A stretch of DNA of 64,000 nucleotides, from positions 2,480,001 to 2,544,000 of the forward strand of contig NZ_CP033325.1 of the NCBI RefSeq assembly GCF_003710105.1. The letters are read 5' to 3'. Origin of the DNA: Georgenia faecalis. Lineage in GTDB: Bacteria > Actinomycetota > Actinomycetes > Actinomycetales > Actinomycetaceae. The notes under the pieces are model-generated. The model saw only the letters and a list, made by a program, of their open reading frames with translations. It had not been told where the DNA came from and did no database searches. Below are positions 32,843 through 42,203 of this stretch, piece by piece; the stretch's first letter is position 1, and each line of letters starts with the position of its first letter. A program made the translations under genes and the position numbers.

Positions 32843-34354
32843 CTACTTGCCCCGTAGCGACTCGGACAGCCGGCGCTGGCGCGCGAGCACGGCCTCGGTG
32901 GGCTCGACGAGCCGCGACCGGACGACGTCGCGGACGCGCGCGTCGGCGTCCGCGCGGTAGGCGGTGGAGAGCCGGTCGGCCGCCGTCCGGCGGGCGGCCC
33001 GGGCACCGACGACGAGAGCCCCGCCGACCAGGAGCCCGGCAATGCCCCCGATGGCCAGGGCCGCCGTCGGCACGTCCGACGCCGTGACGGCCCCGACGGC
33101 GAGGACCGCGAGCGCGACCAGGCCGAGGAGGGCGAGGGCCAGCCCGAGCCAGTGGGCCACCGTGGTGCTCGTGCGGCGCACGGGCGGCAGGTCGACGGCG
33201 CCGATCGCCTCGGTGACGGCGGCGGCCAACGACTCGGACGGGGCCAGCGCGCGGTCCACCGCCGAGCGCCACCGGCTGGGCAGGCCGGCCGTGGCGGCGT
33301 CGAGCCACCGCGCGCGCACCGCGGCGACGGTCGCCGGAGCGGGCGGCTGCGGCTCGGCGAGCGCGCCTCCCCCGACCCGGGCGGCGGCGGTCCGGATGGA
33401 CGCCTCGACCGTCGGCACGCCCCCGGCGCGGGCGAGATCGTCGGCGGCGCCGTCCGGGACCTCGGCAGCCGCCACCGGTGTCGTCCCGCCGGCCGCGGGG
33501 GCCAGCCGGGCCGCGACGGCGTCGAGCTCCGCGTCGGCGGTACGCGCAGACACCGAGGGCCGCGCGACGGCGAGGGCGAGGGCGGCACGGACCTCGCGGG
33601 TGCCCTCGCCGGTGAGGGCGGACGTGGCGAGGACGTCGACGTCGGCGAGGCCGTCCGCGGCGAGCAGCGAGCGCACCCCGGTGACGACGGGACCGACGGC
33701 GTGCGAGGGGATGGTGTCGACCTGGTTGACGAGCACGAGCATGGAGTCCTGCCGGTTGGCCAGCGCCCGCAGGTACCGCTCGTGCAGGACGTTGTCGGCG
33801 TACTTCTGCGGGTCGACCACCCACACGAGGACGTCGACGAGCGGCAGGAGCCGGTCGACCTGCTCGGAGTGCGCCTCGGCCACGGAGTCGTGGTCGGGCA
33901 TGTCGAGGAGGACGAGCCCCTCGAGGGCGCGCTGGCGCTCCGCGTCGAGCACGGTCTCGCGGACGATGCGCCGGTGCTCGGCGACGGCGAGGAAGTCGAG
34001 GAGCTCGTCGGCCGCTCCGCCCCACACGCAGGCCGCCGCGCGGTCCGTCGTGGGACGGATGGCCCCGACGTCGGCGAACCCGAGCCCGGAGATCGCGTTG
34101 AAGAGCGACGACTTGCCCGAGCCGGTGCCGCCGACCAGCGCGACGACGGTGCGGTCGACGCCGATGGCCAGGCGCGCCTCGACGCGGCGCAGGTCGGCGC
34201 GGGCGCGCTCGGCGAGCGCCGGGTCGATCTCGCTGCCGGCCACGTCGATCCCCGCCTCGAGCTCGGCGAGGCGGTGCCGCAGCAGCCCGCCCTCCCCCGA
34301 CTCGGCGCGGGCAGGCTCGGCGGTCGCCACGTCCACCTCGGGTGCGCTGGTCAT
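32843..34354 (-). CDS. Dynamin/YfjP-like membrane-associated GTPase
   Basis: A 503-residue GTPase. P-loop GGTGSGKS at 75-82, switch-II DMPDH, and the base-recognition motif NQVD; a degenerate second half; two adjacent hydrophobic segments (about 400-450: LALALLGLVALAVLAVGAV and AIGGIAGLLVGGALVVGA) and a basic C-terminus. This layout matches actinobacterial YfjP/Era-like GTPases of unknown role. Its ATG overlaps the stop of the second GTPase gene (ATGA), so the two are a pair that may act as a heteromer. Confidence 0.87.
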   Translation of the reverse strand: MTSAPEVDVATAEPARAESGEGGLLRHRLAELEAGIDVAGSEIDPALAERARADLRRVEARLAIGVDRTVVALVGGTGSGKSSLFNAISGLGFADVGAIRPTTDRAAACVWGGAADELLDFLAVAEHRRIVRETVLDAERQRALEGLVLLDMPDHDSVAEAHSEQVDRLLPLVDVLVWVVDPQKYADNVLHERYLRALANRQDSMLVLVNQVDTIPSHAVGPVVTGVRSLLAADGLADVDVLATSALTGEGTREVRAALALAVARPSVSARTADAELDAVAARLAPAAGGTTPVAAAEVPDGAADDLARAGGVPTVEASIRTAAARVGGGALAEPQPPAPATVAAVRARWLDAATAGLPSRWRSAVDRALAPSESLAAAVTEAIGAVDLPPVRRTSTTVAHWLGLALALLGLVALAVLAVGAVTASDVPTAALAIGGIAGLLVGGALVVGARAARRTAADRLSTAYRADADARVRDVVRSRLVEPTEAVLARQRRLSESLRGK

Positions 34355-35961
34355 CGGTGGCCCTTCAGCTCGCTCGCGCGCAGGCGCATGGCAGGTCCGG
34401 CGGCCGCCTGGAGGTCGAGGCTGTCCAGGCGGGTGAGGAAGGGGTCCCGCTCCGCCTCGATCACCGCCGTCGCCTCCTCGAGCAGTGCCTCGGCAGACGC
34501 CTCGACGGCGGCCTCCCCCGGCGTGCCGAGGAGCGCGCGGACCGCTCGCGCGGCTCCGCTCGACCCGGCGGCCGCGGCCTGGACGAGGGCGAGGACACCG
34601 TCCTCGTCGAGCGCGGCGCCGTGGGGCGCGGCGACCGGGGCGAGCGCGGTCGCGGTGCCCCGGGTCCACGCATCGAGCGCGGCCTCGACCCGGGCGCGGC
34701 GTGCGGCGTCCGCGTCCCCCGGGACCTCGAGGGCCGACGCCCCGCCGTCGACCCAGGCGCGCCGCACGGCGGCGTGCGCCTCGAGCGCGGCGTCGGTGAG
34801 GAGGGCGAGGAGGGCGGCGCGGACGTCGGCGGCGACCGCCGCGGCAGCCGCGGAGCGCGCGCGCAGGCCGCCCGACCGCCACCCGCGGCGCAGCCGGGAC
34901 ACGTCGCCGAGCAGGCCGGCGAGCGGCCCGCCCGTGCTCGCCAGGGACAGCCACCGGGTGGTCGGGGCGCCCTGGGCCGCCAAGCCGCCGGCGATGCGCG
35001 CCGCGACGGCCTCGGCCGGGCCGGCCGCTGCCCGCACGCAGGCCTTGCGGAGCGCAGCGGCCGCGCTGGCCTGGGCGCTGACGCCGTCAGCGAGGCGCAG
35101 CAGGTCCTCCCGCAGGCTGCCCCACGCGCCCTGGGTGGTGCGCCGGACCACGCCGCGCGCGGTGTTCCGCCCGCCGAGCAGGGCGAGCCAGTCACGCAGG
35201 GGGCCGACGACGCCGTCGGGCAGCAGGCCCTCGTGCGGGCCGACGTCGTCGACGACGAACAGCGGCGCGCCGCCGAGCCCGAGGGCGTCAAGGCGCCGCA
35301 GGAGGTCGGCGCGGACCTCGCGGAGCACCCGGGCCGGCACGCGGTTGAGGACGATCGCCACGGAGACGCCGCGGGCCTGCGCCTGGAGGAGGACGCGCCA
35401 CGGCACGGCGTCGCCGTAACGGGCCGCCGTGGTGACGAAGACCCACAGGTCCGCGGTCTCGATGAGGAGGTCGGCGAGGGCCCGGTTGTCGTCATGGACG
35501 GAGTCGAAGTCCGGCGCGTCGAGGAGCGCGAGTCCCGCCGGGACGCCGTCGGTCTCGACGAGCCGGGCGAGCTCGGTCAGCGGGTGCCCGGCGAACAGCG
35601 GGGCGTCGGCGGCACGCACCGCGAGGACCGGGGTGCGGGTGGTAGGTCGCAGGACACCGGCCGGGGAGACCTCGCCCCCGACGGTGCTGTTGACGAGCGT
35701 GGACTTGCCGGCGCCCGTCGAGCCTCCGACGACGACCACTGCAGGCGCCGCCGCGAAGCGCAGCCGCGGGAGGAGGTGCGCGCTGATCTGCGTCCGCACC
35801 CGTGCCTGCAGGGTCCGCAGGTGGTCGAGGTCCGGCAGGTCGAGGGGGAAGTGCGCGGCCTCGACGTCGGCCTCGAGGTCCGTGACGACGTCCAGGAGCG
35901 GCGAGCGCACGCCCGTCTGCTCACGGCCCGGGAGGCGCACGGGTACCAGCGGGACGCTCAC
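34351..35961 (-). CDS. Dynamin-family-like GTPase, partner of the downstream GTPase
   Basis: A 536-residue protein. P-loop GGSTGAGKST at 79-88, switch-II DAPDFDS, and LNRVP in place of the usual N/TKxD motif, so base recognition is atypical. The rest is helical and rich in Ala and Arg, with no clear membrane span. The GTG at 35961 is chosen as start because it gives a compact N-terminus; the longer open frame runs back into tRNA-Arg and cannot be coding. The pair follows a conserved actinobacterial order (large GTPase then membrane GTPase). Function is not established. Confidence 0.85.
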   Translation of the reverse strand: MSVPLVPVRLPGREQTGVRSPLLDVVTDLEADVEAAHFPLDLPDLDHLRTLQARVRTQISAHLLPRLRFAAAPAVVVVGGSTGAGKSTLVNSTVGGEVSPAGVLRPTTRTPVLAVRAADAPLFAGHPLTELARLVETDGVPAGLALLDAPDFDSVHDDNRALADLLIETADLWVFVTTAARYGDAVPWRVLLQAQARGVSVAIVLNRVPARVLREVRADLLRRLDALGLGGAPLFVVDDVGPHEGLLPDGVVGPLRDWLALLGGRNTARGVVRRTTQGAWGSLREDLLRLADGVSAQASAAAALRKACVRAAAGPAEAVAARIAGGLAAQGAPTTRWLSLASTGGPLAGLLGDVSRLRRGWRSGGLRARSAAAAAVAADVRAALLALLTDAALEAHAAVRRAWVDGGASALEVPGDADAARRARVEAALDAWTRGTATALAPVAAPHGAALDEDGVLALVQAAAAGSSGAARAVRALLGTPGEAAVEASAEALLEEATAVIEAERDPFLTRLDSLDLQAAAGPAMRLRASELKGHR

Positions 35962-36087
35962 GCCCCCAGGGTGCCGTGTCGGGCCCGTGGAACCAAGTGA
36001 GCGCGCCGTCGCCGGGGTGAACGGTTCACCCCCGCAGTGCCCCGCGGTGCCACAATGGCGGTGGCGCCGGCCAAGGCCGCGCGCCAC

Positions 36088-36160
<73 letters not shown>

Positions 36161-36205
36161 CCGACGGCGTCCCGAGGTCGGCCCGGCAACCTTCGGCTGC
36201 GCCGG

Positions 36206-37201
36206 TTATGCGGCGATGCGCTGGGACAGCTCCACGAGCCGGTTCGCGAAGCCCCACTCGTTGTCGTACCAGGCGAAGACCTTGACCTGATCGCCGATGG
36301 CCTGGGTCAGGGGCGCATCGAAGATCGCCGAGTGCGGGTTGCCGACGATGTCGGCCGACACGATGGGCGCTTCCGAGTAGGCGAGGTACGGCGACAGCTC
36401 GGGCGCGTCCGCAGCGGCACGGAAGGCCGCATTCACCTCCTCGACGGACGCCGGCCGGGTGAGCGCGACCGTGAGGTCGGTGATGGAGCCGACCGGGACG
36501 GGCACCCGCAGGGCGAGGCCGGTGAGCTTCCCGTCGAGCTCGGGGATGATGCGCCCGATCGTGCGGGCGGCGCCCGAGGACGTGGGGATGGTCGACAACG
36601 CCGCGGCTCGGGCGCGCCGCAGGTCGCGGTGCGGGGCGTCGTGGAGGCGCTGGTCGCTGGTGTAGGCGTGGATCGTCGTCATGAGACCGGACTCGATGCC
36701 GAACGCCTCATGGAGCACCTTCGCCATCGGGGCGAGGCAGTTGGTGGTGCAGGAGCCGTTCGAGAACACGTCCTCCGTTGCGACGATCGCGTCGTCGTTG
36801 ACCCCCAGCACCACCGACGGGACGTCACCGGACGCCGGCGCGGAGATGATGACCTTGCGCGCTCCCGCCGCCAGGTGCCGTCGGGCGCTGGCCGCGTCCG
36901 TGAAGCGGCCGGTGGACTCGACGACGACGTCGACGCCGTCCTCGCCCCACGGGATGTCCGCCGGCTCGCGCTGGGCGGTGACCCGGATGCGGGCACCGTC
37001 GACGACGATCGCCTCCCCGTCGACGTGCACGCCGTCGAGGTGTCCCGCCACCGAGTCCCACTCGAGGAGCGAGGCGAGGGTCGCGGCGTCGGCGATGTCG
37101 TTGACGGCGACGACCTCGACGTCGGCACTGCTGCGCAGGGCGGCTCGCAGGTAGGCGCGGCCGATGCGGCCGAAGCCGTTGATTCCGATCCGGGTGGTCA
37201 T
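36206..37201 (-). CDS. gap: Glyceraldehyde-3-phosphate dehydrogenase, type I
   Basis: A 331-residue GAPDH: NAD-binding INGFGRIGR at the N-terminus with VNDIAD after strand 2, catalytic C151 in SNGSCTTNC (Ala of the usual SNASCTTNC replaced by Gly) and H178 in TTIHAYTSDQ, C-terminal WYDNEWGFANRL. It converts glyceraldehyde-3-phosphate to 1,3-bisphosphoglycerate. It is not in the usual gap-pgk-tpi operon but lies 9 bp downstream of a TetR gene on the same strand, so it may be a second, inducible paralogue. Confidence 0.95.
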   Translation of the reverse strand: MTTRIGINGFGRIGRAYLRAALRSSADVEVVAVNDIADAATLASLLEWDSVAGHLDGVHVDGEAIVVDGARIRVTAQREPADIPWGEDGVDVVVESTGRFTDAASARRHLAAGARKVIISAPASGDVPSVVLGVNDDAIVATEDVFSNGSCTTNCLAPMAKVLHEAFGIESGLMTTIHAYTSDQRLHDAPHRDLRRARAAALSTIPTSSGAARTIGRIIPELDGKLTGLALRVPVPVGSITDLTVALTRPASVEEVNAAFRAAADAPELSPYLAYSEAPIVSADIVGNPHSAIFDAPLTQAIGDQVKVFAWYDNEWGFANRLVELSQRIAA

Positions 37202-37210
37202 GGCGGTCTC

Positions 37211-37798
37211 CTAGTCGGGTGGGTCACTCGTCCTCGCCGCAGCGTGCGCCGCGTCGAGCAGGGACAGGGCGCCACGGACGGCCGCGTCCATCGGTTCCTG
37301 GCTGCCCTTCGCCCGGGCGAGCACGTAGCCGCCCTGGAGGACCGCCGACAGCGTCCGGGCCAGGTCGGCCGGGACGGTGCTCGCCGGCAGCTCACCGGCG
37401 GTCACCGCCTCGGCGATCGCCCGCTCCCAGCGGGCCAGCATCGCGTCGAAGGCGCCGGCGACGACCGCGAGGAGCTCGGGGTCGGCCACCACCTGGGGGT
37501 CCTGCGTCATCCGACCCACGCGGCACCCGCGCGTCCCCGCGCGGGGGATGGCGAGGTAGCGCTTCATCCGCTCCAGCGGGGACCCGTCGCCGTCGAGCGG
37601 CGAGGACGCCGCCGCCATCTCCTCGGCGACCGCCGAGAACGCCTCGACGGCGAGGTCGTGCTTCCCGCCGAAGTGGTGGTACATGCTCCCCTGGCCCACC
37701 CCGGCGCGTGCCATCACGTCGCGGGGGCTCGTGGCGGCGTAGCCGCGCTCCCACAGCAGCTCTGCCATCGCCGCGGTCAGCTGGTCCCGTGCGCTCAT
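37211..37798 (-). CDS. TetR/AcrR-family regulator
   Basis: A 195-residue TetR protein. N-terminal HTH about 5-50: LLWERGYAATSPRDVMARAGVGQGSMYHHFGGK, with the typical recognition-helix SMYHHF. The ligand-binding domain is of the TetR_C_33/LmrA-YxaF type, with a conserved cysteine (GCRVG). The start at 37798 is fixed by the position of the HTH. A palindrome in its own promoter (37808-37825) suggests autorepression, and the gap gene 9 bp downstream would be in the same transcript. Ligand unknown. Confidence 0.9.
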   Translation of the reverse strand: MSARDQLTAAMAELLWERGYAATSPRDVMARAGVGQGSMYHHFGGKHDLAVEAFSAVAEEMAAASSPLDGDGSPLERMKRYLAIPRAGTRGCRVGRMTQDPQVVADPELLAVVAGAFDAMLARWERAIAEAVTAGELPASTVPADLARTLSAVLQGGYVLARAKGSQEPMDAAVRGALSLLDAAHAAARTSDPPD

Positions 37799-37807
37799 GC
37801 GGCGACT

Positions 37808-37825
37808 GTACCAACTAGTATGTAC
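37808..37825. promoter_or_regulatory. Palindromic TetR-type operator
   Basis: GTACCAACTAGTATGTAC, an 18-bp imperfect palindrome centred on CTAG, starting 10 bp before the TetR start codon. Its position fits an autorepressor site. Confidence 0.55.
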
Positions 37826-37915
37826 GGCGCCTAGAGGGCGCGGGCACCCGTGTGACGCCACCGCAGGCGAGCGCGGAGCCGTCGCACATCGACGGGTTCG
37901 CCGCGGGCAGCCGCG

Positions 37916-38485
37916 TCAGGGAACGTCGGACGCGAGAGCCCCGAATACGACGGTGTCCGTCCACTCGCCCTTGCTCCACCAGTCCTGGCGCAGGTGCGCC
38001 TCCCGGAGCATGCCCGCCCGGGCCGCGAGCGCCGCCGACGCGGTGTTGCGGGCATCCATCCGGGCGACCACCCGGTGCGCGGCGCAGGAGCGGAACGCGA
38101 GGCGGAGGACGTGGCGGACCGCCTCCGTCGCCAGGCCGCGCCCCCCGTGCTCGGGGTCGAGCACCCAGCCGATCTCGGCGACGCGGTGCTCCCGGTCGGT
38201 GAACCACAGGAGGACCTCACCGACCGGCTCCGACTCGTGCTCGATGACGAGGACCAACCCGCCCGCCTCGCCGTCGAGATCGTTCCTCGCAAGGCGCTGC
38301 GCGGCGTGCCGCTCCGCGTCCTCGGCGCTCCACGGCTCGTCGAGCAGGTACCGGGCGACGTCGGGCCGGGAGTAGATCCGGCGCAGCCAGGCGACGTCGC
38401 CCGGCTGGTGCAGCCGCAGCGTGAGCCGCTCCGTGACGACGGGAAACACCGGTCGGCCCTGGGCCGCCGGCGATGGCGTGGGCAT
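37916..38485 (-). CDS. GNAT-family N-acetyltransferase (RimJ/RimL type)
   Basis: A 189-residue acetyltransferase. VVTERLTLRLHQPGD opens the fold as in RimJ/RimL proteins, EIGWVLDPEHGGRGLATEA contains the acetyl-CoA-binding GGRGLA loop, and ARMDARNTASAALAARAGM is the conserved fourth motif. Proteins of this branch acetylate protein N-termini or small molecules; the substrate cannot be assigned. The start at 38485 precedes the conserved region by 20 residues. Single gene, with a strong hairpin upstream that ends the unit before it. Confidence 0.9.
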   Translation of the reverse strand: MPTPSPAAQGRPVFPVVTERLTLRLHQPGDVAWLRRIYSRPDVARYLLDEPWSAEDAERHAAQRLARNDLDGEAGGLVLVIEHESEPVGEVLLWFTDREHRVAEIGWVLDPEHGGRGLATEAVRHVLRLAFRSCAAHRVVARMDARNTASAALAARAGMLREAHLRQDWWSKGEWTDTVVFGALASDVP

Positions 38486-38543
38486 GCCGTCACCGTAGCG
38501 CCGGGGCGGCCGGGGCCGGCGACTACGCGCCGTGGAGGCGCGC

Positions 38544-38581
38544 CGCTGGGGCCGGCCGCGCACCCGCGGCCGGCCCCAGCG
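38544..38581. terminator. Terminator after the amidase gene
   Basis: Perfect 17-bp stem (38544-38560 with 38565-38581), 4-nt loop, 6 bp beyond the amidase stop. Confidence 0.9.
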
Positions 38582-38587
38582 CCTCAC

Positions 38588-40570
38588 TCAGCTGTCGGCG
38601 AGTGCCCGACGGCGGACAGCCACGAGGAATGCGCCACCCGCCGCGAGCAGGAGCGTGCCGAGGCCGAGGTACTGCACCGGTCCCGTCGCACCCGTGCTGG
38701 GCAGGTCACGGCCCGGTCCCCAGGCACCGGGGCCCGAACCGCCGGAGCCACCCGAGCCACCCGAGCCACCCGAACCGCCGGGGGCGTCGTCGTCGCCCGC
38801 GTTACCGGTGCCCCCGCCCGGCGCGGCCGAGGGCGGCGTGGGCTCGGTGGTCGGGTCCGTCGTGGGGTCCGGGGTCGGCTCGGTGGTCGGGTCCGGCGTC
38901 GGCTCCGGGGTCGGCTCCGGCGTCGGCTCCGGCGTCGGCTCCGGGGTCGGCTCCGGCGTCGGGGTCTCGGCGTCGTCCTCGTCCGTGCAGTGCTCCGCGA
39001 ACTCGGCGGGCGGGGTGAGCGCGGTGCAGCGGAAGAGGGTGGGGTTCACGGTCTCCGGCGGCAGCCATGCCTGGGTCGCCTGCTCGAAGTCGTAGGCCAT
39101 CGCGAGCAGGCTCGCCTCCGTCCAGCGCGTGCCCAGGAAGACGATCCCGGCGGGCCGGCGGTTGGCCGCCTCGTAGCCGGCCGGCACGATGACGGACGGG
39201 TATCCCGCCCGGGCCCCCACGCCGGTCGTACCGGAGTTCGACACGATGGCGTCGAGGTCGTTCGCCTCGAGCACCGAGTCGATGGCGCCACGGGTCTCCG
39301 CGATGCCCTGGTCACGGGCGATCTGGTAGGCCGCCAGCTGCGCCGGGTCGGCGAGGTCGACGGCCTCCGACTCCACGAGCAACGTCTGGCCGAACTTCAG
39401 GGCGTCCGCGGCGTGGGCGTTGTTGAACTCGATGATGTCGGTGAGGCTGTCCATCGGGGCAGACTCGGGCAGCCGCGCGAGGTAGGCGTTGAGGTCCCGC
39501 TCGAACTCCGGCACGAGGATGCCGGGCGCACTGGTCCCGCCCACCGTGACGGGGACGAGCGTGGCGCCCTGCTCCGCCAGCTCGGCGAGGGCCGCCTGGT
39601 ACACGGCGTTGTCGTTGGCGACGTAGCCGAGCCGGGCTCCCCGGAGTGCGGTGTCGGACAGCGCAGCGCGGTAGTCGAAGCCCGCGGCGGGGTTCTCGGC
39701 CGTGATCGGGTCCTCCGGGTCGACGGCGGTCATGGCCGTGAGGAGCGCGGCGGCGTCGTCCACGGTGCGAGTCATCGGGCCCGCGGTGTCCTGGCTGGCC
39801 GAGATGGGGATGATCCCCGTCCGGCTCACCAGCCCGACGGTGGGCTTGATCCCCACGAGGGAGTTGGCGCGGGCCGGGCTGAGGATGGAACCGGACGTCT
39901 CGGTGCCGATCGTCAGCGTGGCCAGCCCCGCGGCGGCGGCGACGCCGCTGCCGGCGCTCGAACCGCTCGGGGTCTGGCTCGCGTCGTAGGGGTTGAGCAC
40001 CTGCCCGCCGAGCGAGCTGTACCCGCTGGGCATCCCGCTCGTCATGAAGTTGGCGAACTCCGTGAGGTTGGTCTTGCCGAGGATGACGGCGCCGGCCTCC
40101 CGGAGCTGGGTGACGACGGGGGCGTCGGACGCCGGGTAGGAGTTGGCCAGCGCGACGGAGCCGGCCGTCGTCGGCATCCCGGCGACGTCGATGTTGTCCT
40201 TGACGAGGACCGGCACGCCGTGGAGGGGTCCGCGCGTGGTGCCGGCCGCACGTTCGGCGTCCAGGGCGGCCGCCTCACGCAGTGCCGCCGGGTTGACCGA
40301 GCGCACCGCGTTGAGAGCGGGGCCGTTGATGCTCAGCGCCTCGATACGGGCGAGGTACGCCTCCGTCAGCTCGACGGAGGTGAAGGCGCCGGAGGCCAGC
40401 CCCGTCTCGACGTCGGCGACACCGGCGGTCGCGAGGTCGAGCGGGAAGGGCTCGTCGGCGGCGACGAGAGCCGATGCGGGCGAGGCGAGGAGCGCCGCGG
40501 CCAGCGTGCCGGCGGCCAGGCATGCGCCCCAGCGCCGACGGGCGGGACGGGCGGAGGAGGTGGCGTTCAT
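38588..40570 (-). CDS. Secreted, cell-wall-anchored amidase-signature hydrolase
   Basis: A 660-residue protein. Sec signal peptide 1-34; amidase-signature domain about 45-540 with the catalytic triad K124 (LVKDNID), cis-S204 (GSSAGSG) and nucleophile S228 (ETSGSI), spaced as in other members; then a stalk of (EPTP/DPTT) repeats and a Gly/Ser linker; LPSTG at 623-627, a hydrophobic helix and RRR for sortase. Amidase-signature enzymes hydrolyse amide bonds; most are cytosolic, so surface display is unusual. The start at 40570 follows GAAGGAA. Substrate unknown; a peptide or cell-wall amide is possible. Confidence 0.92.
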   Translation of the reverse strand: MNATSSARPARRRWGACLAAGTLAAALLASPASALVAADEPFPLDLATAGVADVETGLASGAFTSVELTEAYLARIEALSINGPALNAVRSVNPAALREAAALDAERAAGTTRGPLHGVPVLVKDNIDVAGMPTTAGSVALANSYPASDAPVVTQLREAGAVILGKTNLTEFANFMTSGMPSGYSSLGGQVLNPYDASQTPSGSSAGSGVAAAAGLATLTIGTETSGSILSPARANSLVGIKPTVGLVSRTGIIPISASQDTAGPMTRTVDDAAALLTAMTAVDPEDPITAENPAAGFDYRAALSDTALRGARLGYVANDNAVYQAALAELAEQGATLVPVTVGGTSAPGILVPEFERDLNAYLARLPESAPMDSLTDIIEFNNAHAADALKFGQTLLVESEAVDLADPAQLAAYQIARDQGIAETRGAIDSVLEANDLDAIVSNSGTTGVGARAGYPSVIVPAGYEAANRRPAGIVFLGTRWTEASLLAMAYDFEQATQAWLPPETVNPTLFRCTALTPPAEFAEHCTDEDDAETPTPEPTPEPTPEPTPEPTPEPTPDPTTEPTPDPTTDPTTEPTPPSAAPGGGTGNAGDDDAPGGSGGSGGSGGSGGSGPGAWGPGRDLPSTGATGPVQYLGLGTLLLAAGGAFLVAVRRRALADS

Positions 40571-40655
40571 GGGTTCCTTCGGTCGGCGCGGAGCGCCGGG
40601 AGGGCGGCGCGGCACCATCTGAGCAGCCGCCCATGTCGCCACCATGTCCTCGCCG

Positions 40656-41030
40656 TTACGGAGACGTGACGCTCGCCATGCTCCCGGAGACGCGGTCGTG
40701 GCGCCTGCGCCCCACCCTTGGTGCGTAGCCGTCGTCCTCGGCCGGGCGTGCAGGGCCGTGCGCGCCTTCGAGGTCGGCGTGCGCGGGCTCGGTCGTGGTC
40801 GTGGTAGTCGTGGTGATCGTCGTCGTCGTAGTCGTCGTCGTGGACGCTGCCGGGCGGTGCGCGCAGGCGATGCCGGCCTGCCAGGCACTCAGGCACTCGG
40901 CAGCGATGACCCACTGCGTCCGATCGGCGTTGGCCTCGGCGTGGAGCGCGCCGGAGGCGATGGCGCGGTAGACGTCCAGCGTGTGGGCGCCCACCCGCCG
41001 TGCCGCCTCCCGCAGTGTCATCCCGCCCAT
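40656..41030 (-). CDS. Small HTH (excisionase/MerR-like) protein with poly-Thr tract
   Basis: About 124 residues. MTLREAARRVGAHTLDVYRAIASGAL is a helix-turn-helix of the excisionase/BldC-like HTH_17 group, followed by QWVIAAECLSAWQ, typical of these DNA-binding proteins. After residue 60 comes a run of about 17 threonines (one Ile) and a basic tail. The start is uncertain: ATGs at 41030, 41021, 41057 and 41054 are all possible and none has a good ribosome-binding site. It lies 85 bp upstream of the amidase gene on the same strand. Confidence 0.65.
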   Translation of the reverse strand: MGGMTLREAARRVGAHTLDVYRAIASGALHAEANADRTQWVIAAECLSAWQAGIACAHRPAASTTTTTTTTITTTTTTTTEPAHADLEGAHGPARPAEDDGYAPRVGRRRHDRVSGSMASVTSP

Positions 41031-41170
41031 GATCAGAAGCGTAGGGCTGCGCATCATCTGTAGAACACACACGCTTGACGTTTGTAGCCGAAAGTCTGGC
41101 CGGACGCCCGGTGCCCCCGTCCGCGCACTCGCCATCGGCCGCCGGAGCGCGGGGCGCCTAGGCTGGGGAG

Positions 41171-41869
41171 GTGACCGCACGCCCCCCGAAGGACCCCATC
41201 GTCTGGATCGACTGCGAGATGACCGGGCTCGACCTGGCCTCCGACGCCCTCGTCGAGGTCGCCGTCGTCATCACCGACTCCGAGCTCAACCCCGTGGACG
41301 GCGGCCTCGACCTCGTCATCGCCCCGCCCCCGGGCGCGGTGGAACGGATGGGCGACGTCGTCCGCGAGATGCACACGACGTCCGGACTCATCAACGAGCT
41401 CGCCGACGGCCTGCCCATGGCGACCGCCCAGGAGCAGGTGCTCGAGTACGTGCGCCGCTGGGTGCCGGACGAGCGCCGCGCGCCCCTCGCCGGCAACTCC
41501 GTCGGCACCGACCGCGCGTTCCTCGAGCGGGACATGCCCGCCCTGGTCAGCCACCTCCACTACCGGATCATCGACGTCTCCTCGATCAAGGAGCTCGCCC
41601 GCCGGTGGTACCCCCGCGCCTACTTCCACTCCCCCGCGAAGAACGGCGGGCACCGGGCGCTGGCGGACATCCTCGAGAGCATCGACGAGCTCCGCTACTA
41701 CCGCGCCGCGCTGTTCCCCCAGGGCGACGGCCCCGACTCCCCGACCGTCAAGGCGGCCGCCGACGCCGTCGCGGCACAGCCGACCGCGGCCGCCGTCGCG
41801 CGCCTCACGGCACCGGCCGGCACCGGTGAGGCGAAGGCCACTGCGGCGGCGGACCCGACCGCGTCCTGA
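41171..41869 (+). CDS. orn: Oligoribonuclease (DEDDh 3'-5' exonuclease)
   Basis: A 232-residue exonuclease that degrades short RNAs and pGpG to mononucleotides. Exo I motif IDCEMTGLD with D14 and E16, Exo II AGNSVGTDRAFLERDMP, and Exo III KNGGHRALADILESI with the DEDDh histidine and aspartate. The last 40 residues are an Ala/Thr-rich extension beyond the usual 180-200. The GTG start follows GGGAGGT. It lies directly before tRNA-His, an arrangement conserved across actinobacteria including M. tuberculosis Rv2511. Confidence 0.96.
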   Translation: MTARPPKDPIVWIDCEMTGLDLASDALVEVAVVITDSELNPVDGGLDLVIAPPPGAVERMGDVVREMHTTSGLINELADGLPMATAQEQVLEYVRRWVPDERRAPLAGNSVGTDRAFLERDMPALVSHLHYRIIDVSSIKELARRWYPRAYFHSPAKNGGHRALADILESIDELRYYRAALFPQGDGPDSPTVKAAADAVAAQPTAAAVARLTAPAGTGEAKATAAADPTAS

Positions 41870-41929
41870 CACGCTCCGGGAACCGGCTACACTTGGCGAC
41901 TGCTACGCCGGTGCGCCCGGCAGGCGATG

Positions 41930-42002
41930 GTGGGTATAGCTCAGTCGGTAGAGCGCCTGGTTGTGGTCCAGGAGGTCGCGGGTTCAAGCCCCGTTACTCA
42001 CC
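41930..42002 (+). tRNA. tRNA-His (anticodon GTG)
   Basis: Acceptor GTGGGTA (41930-41936) pairs with TACTCAC (41995-42001); anticodon loop TTGTGGT. A G at 41929 can be G-1 and C42002 is C73, the tRNA-His identity pair. CCA is not encoded. Confidence 0.96.
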
Positions 42003-42008
42003 CCGATG

Positions 42009-42069
42009 CGGCGAGGTGTGACCCGAGCCAGAGGAACCACTCTGGTCGGGTTCGCACCTCGCCGTTTTT
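42009..42069 (+). terminator. Terminator after tRNA-His
   Basis: Long nested hairpin: outer stem 42009-42018 with 42055-42064, inner stem CCAGAG/CTCTGG, followed by a five-T run, the clearest intrinsic terminator in the window. Confidence 0.9.
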
Positions 42070-42203
42070 CTTGCCCTCGGCGGCAGGTCAGGGCGTTGCC
42101 CGGCACCCGCGGATCGCACGGGCGCCGGTTCCCGTCGTCACGGCGCCGGCCGCTCTCCGCGACGCGCGCGAGCAGGCCGAGCGGCGACATCGAGGATGGC
42201 GCC

